Source: Ptiloglossa arizonensis
Lineage: Eukaryota; Arthropoda; Insecta; Hymenoptera; Colletidae
NCBI RefSeq assembly: GCF_051014685.1
Contig: NC_135055.1
Coordinates: 16,976,001-17,040,000, forward strand
Length of the DNA stretch: 64,000 bases
Direction of reading: 5' to 3'
Positions 47,851-60,831 of the stretch are shown piece by piece. The notes under the pieces were generated by a model. It made no database searches. It had not been told where the DNA came from and worked only from the letters and a program-made list of their open reading frames with translations. Within the stretch, counting starts at the first letter, position 1, and each line of letters begins with the position of its first letter. Both the position numbers and the translations under genes were made by a program.

Positions 47851-50416
47851 CCCGATAAAATTTCTAATTAACCCCCGAAGAAGCCACCGTCTCGAAGATC
47901 GCAATAACCCGCAAACATTTGCGATACTGATTGCAAAATTGGGTGATGGGGGGTGTCTCGCGTCGCGAGGGCCGGTAAGGAGGTGTATGAAATTCAATCG
48001 CGTAATTAACAGCAGCCGTGGCATTCCTTGTCGCTGGCGGAAGGGTAAGAAAGGATGAAAAATAGAGGAAGGAGGGAGGAGGAGCGGGTGGAAGGGGACC
48101 GCGACAAAGAATAGAGAAGCAGCTCGCAAACTAAGCGACGGAAAGTTGAGCTCGCAGACGCGTCTTGCATCGGGACGACGGGGTGGGAGGGAGGGGGGCA
48201 GCTACGGGGTAAACAGAAGCGCAAACAACTTAAATGGAAAGCAAACACAATTATACCGTCGCTGGTAAGCCGGAGGATTAGTTTTCCAGGTGCAAACCAC
48301 TACATCCGAGTGCAAGCGCATTTATTTCCCGAGCGCGCGAGAAAACGAAGCACGCGCGAACCGTGGCAGTTACCCCCCCATTATTTCCGTTGGTAGGGGG
48401 GTGGGGCACGCCTTGTTTCTTTTCACGGGGTACTGGCAACCCGGTGCGCAACAATGGCGCGGAATGCACGCTCGAAGACGTCGATTCTCCAACGATACGC
48501 TCAAACGGATTTATTTATTGCGTAAATTTTTCGGCGAGAAAGCGACCCCCTCCCCCCACATACACACACTTTTATTCGCGGTTTTGCGCGCGTTTTCAAT
48601 GCGCGTCGCGTGCGCTTTCATTTGTCGAGGTTTTCTCATTAATATTTTCATTCGTTAAACGACGCCGATTCAACCCCGTGGAAACGAGCAAACACGGTGA
48701 ATACACAGGGTGTATCCGTAACGCGCAAGACCCAATTCGGTGGTGGATCGGGCCGTGCAAAAGCAACGAACAAAATTTGTGCAAACTTCTGCCCTAATTG
48801 GGGCGGTTTGTTTTTTCAAGGTGTAGCTATTTTTAGACCATCGCAACGGTTAGTCGTAAATTTTGCTGGTGTAATTGAAAGTGTGTAGAATGCTCGGTAA
48901 GTTGAAATTTTACTTGGTATTATTGTTTGTTTTGTTCGCGATGGCGGAGTCAACGAATTTTTGAGAATAACTGGAGATTTGTTCTTTTTTATGGGAGATT
49001 CACAGGTCGGTTTTGCGTACGTTTCTTGAAGCGTCAGTTGCATTGGCAAGTCACGATGCTGTGACATGCAACTTAGTTTTTTCAAGATGATTCTTGAACG
49101 AACGATACTTTAGCAGATATAATTTACGTTATGGTACCATGTGGTTAGTTACAAAAGTATAGTGGATAAAATTACATCCACGAGAATTTTATTCGTGAAA
49201 AGTCCGATTGGTAATTATTTTCTACAAAGCAATGGAACTCGAAAAATGGCTAGAACTTGGGAAAGAGATCACCTAGAATATTATTATGAATTCTTTTCAT
49301 TGTTTTCGCGTCCCCGACCGCCAACGGGGATCCCCAGGTATCATAATACACCTTGGGTATCACGTTTTGCGAAATCCATTCGCGCGATTTTATATCACGC
49401 CGGATCGCCTGCTGGAGAATCAATTTGCGATGTCAGATCCGCCACGTTTTATCAACCGTCCCATTATATTTCTCAGGTTTTTCAATTTTCGCGGCGGTGG
49501 CGGTGGTGGTCGAGACGCCAGAAAAAGGAAAGGAAATAAAACGTTTTCTCCGTCAGTTTGTCCGTAGCCTCGTCGGGGAACTGGAACACGCTGTAGAAGA
49601 GCACATTTACATGGCAGCTACTTCAAAGCGTTCCCAAGGGTGCTTAGACTCCGGGTGCTTAGACGATGCTTGCTTTCGTAGAAACACGTCGAAATTCTTG
49701 CTCGTCTTTTGTAACATTACTTCCCCCCTCCTCCCCTCTTTCTTCTCTCTCTTTTTTTGTTTCGTGCACCGTGTCTCCCCGAAGTGGAGTCTCGAATATA
49801 CAATTAATCCGATGGTACGAAAGTTCGCAATAATTAATTAAAGGGCCCGCTCTCTTCGCTGTGTTTCCTTTTCATCAGCTCCCCCTCCATTGGAAAACAC
49901 TTCGAAAGTCTCGGCTTTATAATGCATTATGAAGCTGGCTGGCTTCTCGTTACAGCCACTGGTGACTATGAACGCCGCGGTAATTTCTAGACGCAATTAA
50001 TATCGCCGCCGGAGAGATTTGTTTTCGGGAAAATTACAAATATTGCCTAACGGTGGTATATCGACCGTGATTTCATCTCGTCGACGGTGCTCGTGGAAAA
50101 TTTGTTTCGTTGAAAATTGAAACTCGATCGAACGATACTTTTGTATACCGATACGGAAAAAGAAAAGTTAAATTTGCGGGTGAAAAATATATTTTCGAAT
50201 ATTTTTGTTCGTCTTTGTAAGAATGGAGTATCCCTTGTAATTTGATCATTCTTTTCGGGCTTCTGAGAATTTTTGTACATCCAATGTTCTGGTATTAATG
50301 CAACGAAAAATTTACAAATCTATTTAAAATCGTACACAAATATACCTGAAAAGTTTCTTAATTATACTTTTGTTTGTTTCTCTTGAAAACAATTCTGGAG
50401 AAATAATCTTCAGCGT
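47851..50416. other. No gene recognised; CpG-rich block 48.0-48.7 kb
   Basis: Purine-rich stretch on the plus strand at 48045-48110. An ACACAGGGTGTATCCGTAAC junction lies at 48713. The open frame at 49353-49841 (162 codons) has no recognisable domain. Confidence 0.6.
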
Positions 50417-50770
50417 TACAAATCACAACACCACCACCCCCATAAAATTTGCAGTATCATCTTTCTGACAAGAGCCTCGAACCCCAAAAAATTCATTCAA
50501 CAATCGTTTAAAATTATCACATCTTTATCTATGATCCTAAAAAAAAAATTCAAAAAAACAATTTCCAAATCATAATATCCCCCAACCTTTTAAATCTGCA
50601 ATATGGTCTTTCCAACAAGAGCTTCAAACCCAACAAAAATTCACTCGACTCAATCGTTTGAAAATGACTACACTCCGTCTAATACTTTCGTAGAAAAAGT
50701 TCCCTAAAATCCCACCGTTCCTAAACTATAATCCCCTCCTCTCGATTAAATCTGTAATTTCGATTCGCTC
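50417..50770. repeat. Tandem repeat, about 146 bp x 2.4
   Basis: AAATCACAACACCACCACCC at 50419 and AAATCATAATATCCCCCAAC at 50565 start two copies that share TTTGCAGTAT/TCTGCAATAT, AAGAGC-TC-AA-CC and CAATCGTTT-AAA blocks. A partial third copy starts near 50725. Confidence 0.85.
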
Positions 50771-50990
50771 GTCCGGAGGCCAGTTTCACGGTATGGTTTC
50801 TTGACGCGCGCACTCGAAACATCATCGTCGGTATGCTTAGCCTCGCAGAAATTCGCGAAGAGACTGTCTTAGCTACCCTCCTCACCCATCCCCGTCTCGC
50901 TGGCTGGCTTGGTCTTATCTCGAGCCTCTTGGCTCTCTCAAAGATGCCACGTCGACGAAAGTCTCTCCCGTCAAAGGAGCTCTTTCAGCG

Positions 50991-51055
50991 AGATAAAGAA
51001 AAAGAAGAAAAAAAAAAAAAAAAAGAAAAAAAAAAGAGAAGAAAAAAAAAAGGAG
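50991..51055. repeat. Purine tract (A-rich, AAG/AAAG)
   Basis: About 60 bases of A with scattered G on the plus strand, interrupted by a single T near 50995. Confidence 0.9.
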
Positions 51056-52810
51056 TACGATCACCGGTTAGCACAACGGGATTTACAAAGTCCAAGCGAG
51101 CGAGCGAGCGTAGTAGTCCCCCGTTTTTCGCCATCGCTTCCGGCGGTTCCCTTTTCGCCCTCGTCTGCTCCTTTTTATTCCCGGTGCCCTTTGCTCGGCC
51201 GAACGACCGGACCAACTATTTGCGAGCGGCTCTCCCTAATTACCCGCAGTTTCCAACGCTAACAAAGACCACGGTGCCCTAATGACTCGGTGCTTCTCCG
51301 CGTGGACTTGCTTCTCGGACGTTTCGGAGACGCCCCGATAACGGTACCCTCTCCGATTCTTCCTCCCCCCGGTTCGTTTTAATTAATCTTCCCGCGCAAA
51401 CACTTTAATTGTCCTTTCGACCGACGGACACGGGATATTCGACTCGAAACGGTGAATTGTGGAAACGGGGGGTGGGTAGGGTCGGGTGGGGGGCTCGGGT
51501 GGAAATTCAATATTGAAATTCACGACGGTTTTATTCATTACGGAGGACCGTCCGCCATTAATTGAGGAATCCGTTGGATTATGTGCGATCGTTAATAATA
51601 CGTAATTGTATCCGAGTGGCTGCTTGTCCGCGAGCGGATGCAGCGTACTTTGACGACGATATCGTCGATCGGGGAACGAATATTCTCGTCTGCGTTTAAT
51701 TGCGGGGAAACGTCTCGAAATTACTCCCGGTCGAAACTTGGGATCGATGGTTTGGTAAAAATATCGATTACTCGTTCCACGGGTCGGAGAGATTGTCGTT
51801 GGAGAGAGATTAAACATAACGTGTAACAGTTAGGTTCAACGTAGCTTTGAACTTAAACGTTTCTTGATGAGAGATATTTTATCGGGTGATTCATTTTTTA
51901 TATAATATTCTTGCCAGTTTTTGTCCAAGAGAATTTTTACGGGAGTTTACAGTATTGTTGTTTGTCAAGGGTGCTATGCAAGTATCTTGGCGATGAATGT
52001 TTCTAGTAATTTTTAATTTTTCTAGAGATATTTTTAAAAATAGTCTTCCACAGAAAAAAATATTTCTGAAGCTTATAATATTGTCTGTTCGAGCTCCATA
52101 TATCCGTGTTAGGTATACTTATACACTAGTGCTGTATTTATGGAACATGTATTTTTCAAAAGAGAGAATTGTTTTTGATGACTTTTCAGTGAAAATAAAT
52201 TTTTCTACTAGTCCTCTCGATGTTCGATATTTCTATGTATCGGTGTTAAAAAAATAATACAATAATACAATACTTGTATATACAATATTATTATTGTAGA
52301 TAATTGTAGATACAATAATTGTATTTCTTTAAACTTCTATTTAAAAACCCTTTTCTGCACTTAAGATTTATTTCGAATTTTATTCGATTTCCTCCACCTG
52401 TTTGTCCACAGATAGAGAACAATGTCAAAACAATCGGAGTTACGTCCTTCTCGCCCCGAGATTCCCCTCCCACCGAGTTCAATATTCGAAACGCCGCCCG
52501 TCAACAAGGGAGGGGGCAATTTACTACAAAATCGCGCTAGAAATTCGCTGCAATGAATTTCCCCGTGGCCGGGATCCGCGCGCGACCAACAATATGAAAC
52601 ATCACGTGCGCCTAGCCGTAAATTTTATTAGCTGGAAGTCGATACGGGGACAGGGGGAGGAGACGGGGAGGGGGCTGAAACAATGGGAATCGTTCGCTGT
52701 GCGTCGAACGAAATTAACTTTCCGCCGCGCTTTAGGGGTGGAAACGAGCGTCGACGAAGAAGTCTCTGCTCGCGACAAAAGAGCGTAATTTCGCGTCAGC
52801 AGGCGTAACG

Positions 52811-52908
52811 ATAAAAAAAAAAGAAAAAAAGAAAAAAAAGAAAGAAAGAAAAGAAAAAGAAGGAGAAGAATGAAGAGAGAGGGAGAGAGAGAGAAAAAGG
52901 AAGAATCC
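52811..52908. repeat. Purine tract (AAAAG, then GAGAGA)
   Basis: About 95 bases almost entirely A and G on the plus strand, grading from A-rich to GAGAGA. Confidence 0.9.
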
Positions 52909-53559
52909 TGGGCGCGAGAGAAGCGAAGCCGTATCCAACCGGTGTACAAGAGGATCCGTTTTTACCGGTTAATAAACTTTACGAGGCCGACGTACCCCGT
53001 GGTTCTATTATTTCTGTTCGCCGGGTACCGCCCGCGGGTCCTTTTCGATTATTTTGCGGAAAAAATTCCGCGAGTTTCGGCGGTATCCGGATCCGCGGTA
53101 TCCTTCCGAGTCTGGAAACGTTTGTTTCATTAGTTTACTTTATCGGGAATTCGATCGGTCGTCGGAGGTCGGGTCGTCGTACTAATAAACTTTTACCTCC
53201 CCTCCTTCTCCTCCGTTGCTCCCTACTCTTTTATGAGACGATAAAACGACCGCGGGCGACTTCGGTGTAAGTTCACTCGCACGGAAAGCGTCCACCGAGT
53301 GCTACAAGGGGGAACAGCCACGCATAATCGGCCGTAAAAATAACGTGGACGTACTCCTTTCGGAGCGAGTTCTCGAGCGGAGCGAGCAGTTGCACGATCA
53401 GAGGTTAGGGGAAGTGTTCGGACCGTATTCGCGGCTTCCACCTTCCGTGGGTATTTCGGCGATGGGTCCTCGAGTTACGTTCGCTTGTAACTGTACTTAC
53501 GTTTCTATATATGTTTCGTTTGCGTATCTGTTTCTGTGCTGAGTAAAGTTTTACTGTGT

Positions 53560-53985
53560 ATGTTTTCAGATTGGAGTACGTTTGAACCTGTGTGACTTTG
53601 AGTAGCGTTTGAAATTTAGGGTATCAAATGTATTCTAGGGAGAAGGAAAGGTCAGTTCTGATTGTGAGAGGAATTCAGTATTTGGAAGAATTTAAGTTGC
53701 ATTGTGTACGTGTGCGTGTGTTTGGGTATAGTAGGTTTGCACCTGTGTGACTTTGAGTAACTTTTGAAATTTAGGGTATCAAATGTATTCTAGGGAGAAG
53801 GAGAGGTCAGCTCTGTGAGGAATACAGTATTCGGAAGAATTTAAGTTGCATTGTGTATGTGTGCATGTGTTTGAATATAGTAACTTTCAGTAGATTTTGA
53901 AATTTAAGTTACCAAATGTATTCTAGGAAGAAATAAAGATCAGTTTTCGGAAGACTTGAAGTTGTACCGTGTATGTTTGGATGTA
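53560..53985. repeat. Tandem repeat, about 154 bp x 2.7
   Basis: CCTGTGTGACTTTGAGTAGC at 53587 recurs as CCTGTGTGACTTTGAGTAAC at 53742, and as a shorter form near 53881. All are followed by TTTGAAATTTAGGGTATCAA and ATGTATTCTAGG-AGAA. The first two copies are nearly identical. Confidence 0.95.
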
Positions 53986-55664
53986 TTGAATCAAGTATTC
54001 GATCCTTCGAGTGTTCTTCTCAGAAAACTCATCTTCGAATCTGTGGTACATTCTTTTTGACTCGAGAGTGATTTTTCTTTCTCCATAGAATACATTTTGT
54101 GGACTTAACCGTACGTCGAGGACTCACTGTGCACAATTCATCGTTTTTCGATAGAAACGAAATTAAATATAAAAATATTTAATCCGGTGTGCTTTTGGAT
54201 CAGAGTGTAACATCATCCGGACGGTTCGTTCGGTAGTAGTAGTAGAAGACATAGAGAATGATCTTAAAATTGTAAAGAGAGAGAAAGAGAGAAAGAGGGT
54301 TGAACGATTTCTCGAGGATTGAGCTTTAATACGATTCTTCTTCTTCAAGTGTAATGTGCTGTTGGACTTCCGTCTCAAATGGAACAGAGTCTCTAAAACG
54401 AATCGATTCTCCTCGTTCTTTTGTTCTCGCTTGAAATTAAGGCCGCCAATGAGCAAATGGGCTCGCCCCAATTTCAATCACTGTATACATTTGCGAAGAA
54501 AGACATTAATCTCGGACACAATTGTGAGAAAACTGTCTTCCACTTTTTCGACGAAAATGAACCATTCCGCTGATTGCTTAAACAATCACCCCCTAATGGA
54601 AAACCTCCCTCGAACACTTACCTCAAATCAAACGCAAAACTGCACACTGTCCTAAAACTTCTCGTAAAAAAAAATATTTAAAAACACTCGATCACCTTCC
54701 TAAACGCCACCACTTCCCCCAACACTATTCCCTTCTTGGAAAACATCTCGATCCCTCTGCTCGAAAATACAAAAATTTGTATTTTCAACAACAAAGAAAA
54801 AAATTCCAATATTTTCCCAAATGATCGCCTCCATAGTGGCAATCCCCCCTTTAACGATACATCACGATCCCTCCGTTCGAATTTCCGTTCCAGGGTCCTC
54901 TCCAGCATGCATCGATCGCCCCTTCGGTGAGCATCCAATTCGATATCCTAAATCCGCGGTACTTGAACCGTCAACAATCGCTAAATCCGCGACCGTGTTC
55001 CCCCGGTATTGTGCCCATTATATTTCGCAATAACCGGTCGCGGGAGCAACGAGGACCGCGAACAACCATCGCGACGAGAAAAGAGGAGAGAACGAACGGT
55101 ATGGAGGAGTGGTTCGGGGTAGTCTCAACGGATTTGAGGATCCGCGGCGAGCGAATCGCCGTTCAAGTCGTTCCCAACGTGGCCGATATCGCGAAACGAG
55201 CAGTTTCGCCGGGATCTCGCAGCGGCTGTCGCGTTCCCCGACCGAGAGAAATCAGTTTCCCTCGCGACCCAGCCTTATCGAGCAGGGAATGTCCCACCCA
55301 ACTCCCGCAAGCCGGAACCAACACCGTTGAACACCAGGAAGCGCACCGTGAGCAAACGTGTCCATTTCGACGGGCGTCGATACAACGGTTAGCGTTGCTC
55401 ATAGTTGGATGAGGGTTGGTTGAGGGTTCATTGGGACCACGTTCGCTGGACAAGACACTATCATTTAGTACAGTTTGTTCCTTCTGAAAACGCTCGGTAA
55501 TTGGCCAAACTCGCGTTTCCAAGACTCGGTTTCTTTTTCAGAGAGTTTGTCAATGTTTGATATATGTTGTATGTGCTGGGTATTTTTATCGGGGAGCTTG
55601 AAAAGGAGTTTGTCTCGGAGTGTGTGAAAATGGTTGATGATGTTTTGACGAGGGTTTGTGTTCT
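53986..55664. other. No gene recognised
   Basis: AT-rich to 54870, then CpG-rich to 55450. The open frames around 54927-55522 lie in CpG-rich DNA and have no domain I recognise. Confidence 0.6.
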
Positions 55665-55890
55665 TTGAGGGATTTGAAGAAGTTTGTGCAAGTATTTAGA
55701 TAGTTGTTTGAGAGTTTATTTAATATATGTATCGATGTATTTTTGTTCGGTGTTTGAAGAAGTTTGAACAGGCATTTAGGAAATCCTTTGAGAGTTTGGT
55801 ATATTGGTTATATAATTTTGCTTCATTAACGGTTTTTAGGTGTTTGGAGAAGTTTGTGCAAACACTTGGATATTTCTTTAGGAATCCATT
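55665..55890. repeat. Degenerate tandem repeat, about 83 bp x 3
   Basis: GATTTGAAGAAGTTTGTGCA (55671), GTTTGAAGAAGTTTGAACAG (55752) and GTGTTTGGAGAAGTTTGTGC (about 55839). Each is followed by A-GCATTTAGG/ACTTGGAT-type sequence; the first two continue to TTGAGAGTTT. Confidence 0.85.
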
Positions 55891-58800
55891 TCTTTTAGAA
55901 GATTCATTTTCTTTAACGAACTTATTGCACCGTAACGAAATAGGGAGTAGAAAAGGATAGAATATAAAAAACGAATACGAAATATATAACAGATTGGTGA
56001 TAGAGTATTCCAAGCGAGCTGTCACTTTTCCAACTTAGTTTACCCGAGTAACAAAAAGAGGAAATAGAACGACTATATTTTGCAGAAAATAAATAAGATA
56101 TAAGGTCGCGGAATTATTGTCACGTTCATCGCTTCAATCTCAACATTTTTGGCGGGGCTTAGACTTAAAAACTTTGAAAGCTTAAGCTCCACACGATGTA
56201 AGTTTTGAAAACTCTGCGGTTAGGTAGAAAAGCTCGAAGTTTCTCAGTGTCCAGCTTTGTATATCCTTATCTTGTGAGTTTTTTTTTCTTCTTAATAATT
56301 AATTAAAAATTCTTGATTAAAATACAAGATCTTTAAAAATGATTCTTACGGGGATCTGCAGAAATGTTTGAAAACTTTTTGCCATTGTAGAAGAATAGAG
56401 AAACCGATGTTCGTAATATTTGCCATTACGTTGTTATTCGATCTATGATCGTAGCTTCGAAGGCAGTGCTGATACGGTTACATATCGAGAAAGTTAATTT
56501 AGCCTCCTTTGTCCCGTTTGCTTCGGCGATTATCCGATGTCGCGAGCAGTGACTTCGGAGTCTGAACAGATCGTGGCCGGGTTCCATTTCGTCGGTCGAG
56601 TGCATCGGACAAGATGTCGTCCTTGATCACGTCTTCGAGAGCCTCGACAGTCTTGCGGCTCGATTCATTTTTACATACACGGAAAAAGTATCCGTCGCTT
56701 CGTCCGTACTTGCATAAAAACTCTTTCTCTTTTGTGAATTGAAATGTCAAAGAGTTTCGTTTACCATAGCGGGTTCTGAAATTCTGCGCGATCTACAATA
56801 CACGTAGTAAGAGTCGAAACGAATATCGACACTCAGAATTGAAATACTGAAAGACGAAGCAAATATTATTTCTCCTAAAATAAAACAGCAACAAGAATTT
56901 CCAACGTTACGTACACTTTTCGAAACATTTTTCCGTCCCTATTAACCCATTTGCACGATAAAATAATGAAAAATATCCCCTTTTCGTTAAATTCACTTTT
57001 CATCTTAAATTCAAGTAAAAATATTTCAGAAAGTGTTACAAACTTAATGATTTAATGCTTTTCGAAGGATGAAAATAAAGAAATTCATATTTATATATAT
57101 TTTAGTTCAAATATATGATCACTGAATATAGTCCTAGTATTTTAGCAAGGAATTGGAGAAATTTTTTACTGATGGAATGGAGAATTTTCAAAACGCAATT
57201 AACTGTGTTGTTCAGTTCTTAACCACGACTGTTCACTCACGCTGTGTATAGATGTACATAAAATGATGCAAATGGATCAGTAACGAAAAATCGAGAAGAA
57301 AATACGAGCCAGAAAATATCCCCAGAGCTTGCGGCCTTTTTCAATACAAAATTTCCATCGCCAAAAATCACTAGTTCGAGCGGCGAGGTAATCGCAGACA
57401 CAAGTAGAACGAGTCGTGTTTAGTCAGACACCGCTTGGGGCCAAACAAATCGAACGAAACGGCGCGACGAAACGTTTCTTTCCAATTTCGTGGAATCCAC
57501 CTTTACGGATTCGCGAGGCGAAAGTCCTCACCGGATAGAGCACAAATCAGTCCCGAAAAATCAAAGACCAAAGAGCGACAAGTCGAATAAAAGCCTCGGG
57601 TGTGGAGAGTCTCGAGTCTTCGATATTTCGAAGCAACAAAAGCAACGTCAATCGGAGAACTCTCGCCTCGTTGGTGTAAACTTCGTTGTTCGTTCTCTTT
57701 TTTTTGTTTCTCCGAAAAATACACCGGGTCTCTCTTTCGCGAGTTGTTCTTCCGGCTTGTCGTGAAAGCATCGAATTCCCCCTCTTGATCCCTCTCCCAA
57801 GTAACTTTTCATCGAGGCTTGAATATTTCATCGCGTTGGTTAACACCGTGACGAAGACAAACGAGAAGAAAGTAGTTTCGTCACATTGAAACAACGAAAC
57901 GAGGGCCTCCAATTCGATTGCAATGAATTACTCGAAATCTTTATCCAGCAGTTACCTCTCCCCACCTTTTGTCACGGAAACTTCCATTCAACTATCCGGT
58001 TCCTCAACGTTTCCAAGAATATCGTTAATTAGCTTCCAGGGGAACGATCCACCGATCGAATGGAATTCAACCGGTCCCCAACGCGGAGGGTTAAAGATCG
58101 ATACTTCCAGCTGGAGACGAACTCCACTGGAGAGAATTTAACCCCGCGAAATCGTCACTTTTTCTCGCGTCGTTCGGTCCACTTAATCAATCACCCGGCG
58201 TAATTAATTCGTCGACTCGGCGTTTGACGGCTCAACCCCCTTCATCCCTGTGCAACACACACGTGGAGAATTTCCATTGTAAATGTTTCTTCGGTTTCGC
58301 TGGACTCACTTTTTCCAGAGACAAGCTTCAGTTTCCAAGCAACGCGCGTTTCTTTATCGGGTGAAAATCACGAAGGCGGGAAACCAGGGACGGACGAATC
58401 TTTTTCGAGGCCCTGCGAGTCGTGGGGAAAAATAACGAATTTGCTTTGAAATTTCAGCGACGATGTTTTATGTTTCTAGTTTTCATTCTTAGAGAGGAGT
58501 TTATTGAACCGTGAAATGGAACATTCGAGGGTGAGTATTCTGTTTTTTTTTGTTTCTTTTTTTCAATGTTTTCGGTATAGGTATTCTGTTAGGGGAATCG
58601 GTGTGGAATAAGAAACATCGGAGCCGTGAATCGATCAACCGAAATGAAACTCTGTGGGTAAATAATTCATGAGAAAACGAGAGAGCACTTTTTGACGCGC
58701 CCCCGGTGTTACCCGCGACGTTATTTCGCTTATCAATTACATTCGTCGGAACGAGAGTAAGCTCGTCATGTAAGAATCATGAGGATACCGAAGGGGGAGC

Positions 58801-60342
58801 GGATATAAAACTATTGATTAATTTGGAGAAGGGGAGGGAGCCGAGAGGGTGCTTTCAGCAAGCTTTTTCATTGTATATCATTTTGAACTGTTTACATTGT
58901 TTTTTTTTTTTTTACTCGCGAGGAAAACGTTTGAAATGTATTCGTATTTAAATCAACGTTCGGAATGAATTTTTTCATTTTATTGGATTTACGTCAGAAG
59001 CAATTTATTGAGGAATTCTTGAAATTCGATTTGTATCTCATGAACGAACGGGAAGAATTTTTTTTCTCTCTTCCTTTTTCAATGTTTTTCATCGGAACTG
59101 TACAAGGAGAAAACGAATATACAATATATAGAAGGTAAACGCAGGATGTCTGAAAAATAAGTTTGCTAGGATAGCTGACAAAAATTGTTTGTAACTCGAA
59201 AGTAAAATATTTGCAGGTATTTTTATTCTGAAGTGGAACTTGTCGATTTTAAGAATATTTTAAATTTACGAAAAATGTGTAAGATTCAGAACCAACGAAA
59301 AAATTGTTCTAGATTATATGCGAGTTTTTTTACGTAGAAAATTGTAAAAGGAATGCTAAGAATTCTTCTTGCGTTCTACTTGTATAGTGACGAATCGAGG
59401 CGCTCGATACACGATATACCGTACCGGTATACATATTTTAAACCTTGTTCTCAGTTTCACTGAGAAGTCACTTTGTCTTACGTTGTAACGTGAAATATTT
59501 TGCGACATTCGCGATTTATAAAGAATACAGAACATCGTGGAAGACATTTGCTAACCCTTTGTACCCATCGTTGAAAAAGAATTGGAAAATATTTTTTCAA
59601 GAGTCAACTTCTAGTCACCTCGATATATTCGCATCAATACGCTCGTTAATAATTCAATAATGTAATTTTCCACGCGAAGGTAGAAAGGTAAGGTAATTTA
59701 AAAAAATTTCGAACACGAAAATTAATTCGAATATTCCTCTTTCACCTTACAACGAACTGATAAAGTATCCCATAAAATAATATTACCATGGTAAAATATT
59801 CCACAGGTCGCGACGTATCAATCCAGATTACAAATTACCAGATCACATAACGCATTAGTTCACCGTGGTAATAGAATCCAGCCGACGAAATGAGCTCGTA
59901 AAGAATGTCGAACGTAACGTGTGAAATTGCGAGCTTCATTAATATTCATTGTAACGCAAACAGCGAGGTAAATTGTTGTTCAAACATCATTTGCATCGTT
60001 GCGCCGTTTATAACGTTCGGTGAACGTCGATTGCTCGAAAACCCGATACCCCCGAATGTTATGTAAATGTTAGACGACTTCATCGAGAGGTGCTTCAACG
60101 TCAGCAAGTGGAAGCTACAGGCTTCTGAGGTTTCCGTTACTCGACCCTCGAATCCGATTTTATAACATTGAGGTCCGACTGACTGGTTATCGGAGCCTCT
60201 CTTGTTTCAAAAACGATTTCCAACAATTTCCAAACACAACTAAACCTTCAATTTACGCGGTCAACTGGTTTCAAAACTCTTCGCGCCAATACAATGCGAG
60301 TCCATTAAATACGATGTATCGTAGGGAAAAAGAAAATTAATA
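55891..60342. other. No gene recognised
   Basis: AT-rich with moderate CpG islands at 57300-57720 and 57900-58440. A poly-T run lies near 58895-58910. A GCAGGATGTCTGAAAAATAA junction lies at 59141. No coding signature. Confidence 0.6.
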
Positions 60343-60660
60343 CTACTTGTCTGATCGTATACGGGGTAATTCTACTTGTCTGACCACAGACGGGGCCGTA
60401 CTACTTGTCCGGCTGCAGACGGGGTAATTCTACTTGTACAACAAAACACGGGGCAATTCTACTTGTCTGACCAGAGACGGGGTAATTCTACTTGTCTAAC
60501 CAAACGCGGGGTAATTCTACTTGTCTGACAAGAGACGGGGTAATTCCACTTGTCTGACAAGAGACGGGGCAATTCTACTTTTGTGAGTATAAACGGGGTC
60601 ACGCTACTTGTCTGACCATAGACGGGGCCACACTACTTGGGGTACTTTACCAGACAAGTT
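60343..60660. repeat. 29-bp tandem repeat x 10 plus a partial unit
   Basis: The unit CTACTTGTCTGACCAGAGAC followed by GGGGTAATT starts at exactly 60343 + 29n for ten units. An eleventh starts CTACTTGGGG at 60633 and then diverges. Variation is by substitution only. The most variable stretch is bases 9-18 of the unit; CTACTT and CGGGG are the most constant. It is not CRISPR: the repeats are contiguous, without unique spacers, in a eukaryotic genome. Confidence 0.97.
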
Positions 60661-60831
60661 CAAATGTGGTTGTATGGTCAGAAATTTGACTTAAGTATGA
60701 GAAAAGAAATTCTGTTCCTAAAAGTACTTCGACTTTCTTTGATAACGTATCATTGATATTTTTGAAAATACTTAGTTGCAACACTTTATGTGTTTCGATC
60801 TATATGCATACACAAAGTATGCACATTTTAT

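Larger units (their letters stand above)
50771..53559. other. No gene recognised; CpG-rich with two long purine tracts
   Basis: CpG-rich, little repeated. Purine (A/G) tracts lie at about 50991-51055 and 52811-52908. The minus-strand open frame at 51383-51817 (144 codons) and others show no family signature. Confidence 0.6.

Noticed and set aside
54927..55522. Overlapping 161- and 119-codon frames on opposite strands as a gene
   Set aside because: Open on both strands in CpG-rich DNA, which is typical of stop-codon depletion. No motif is recognisable.
60343..60660. Regular 29-bp repeat as a CRISPR array
   Set aside because: The units are contiguous with no unique spacers, there are no cas-like genes, and the window is eukaryotic.
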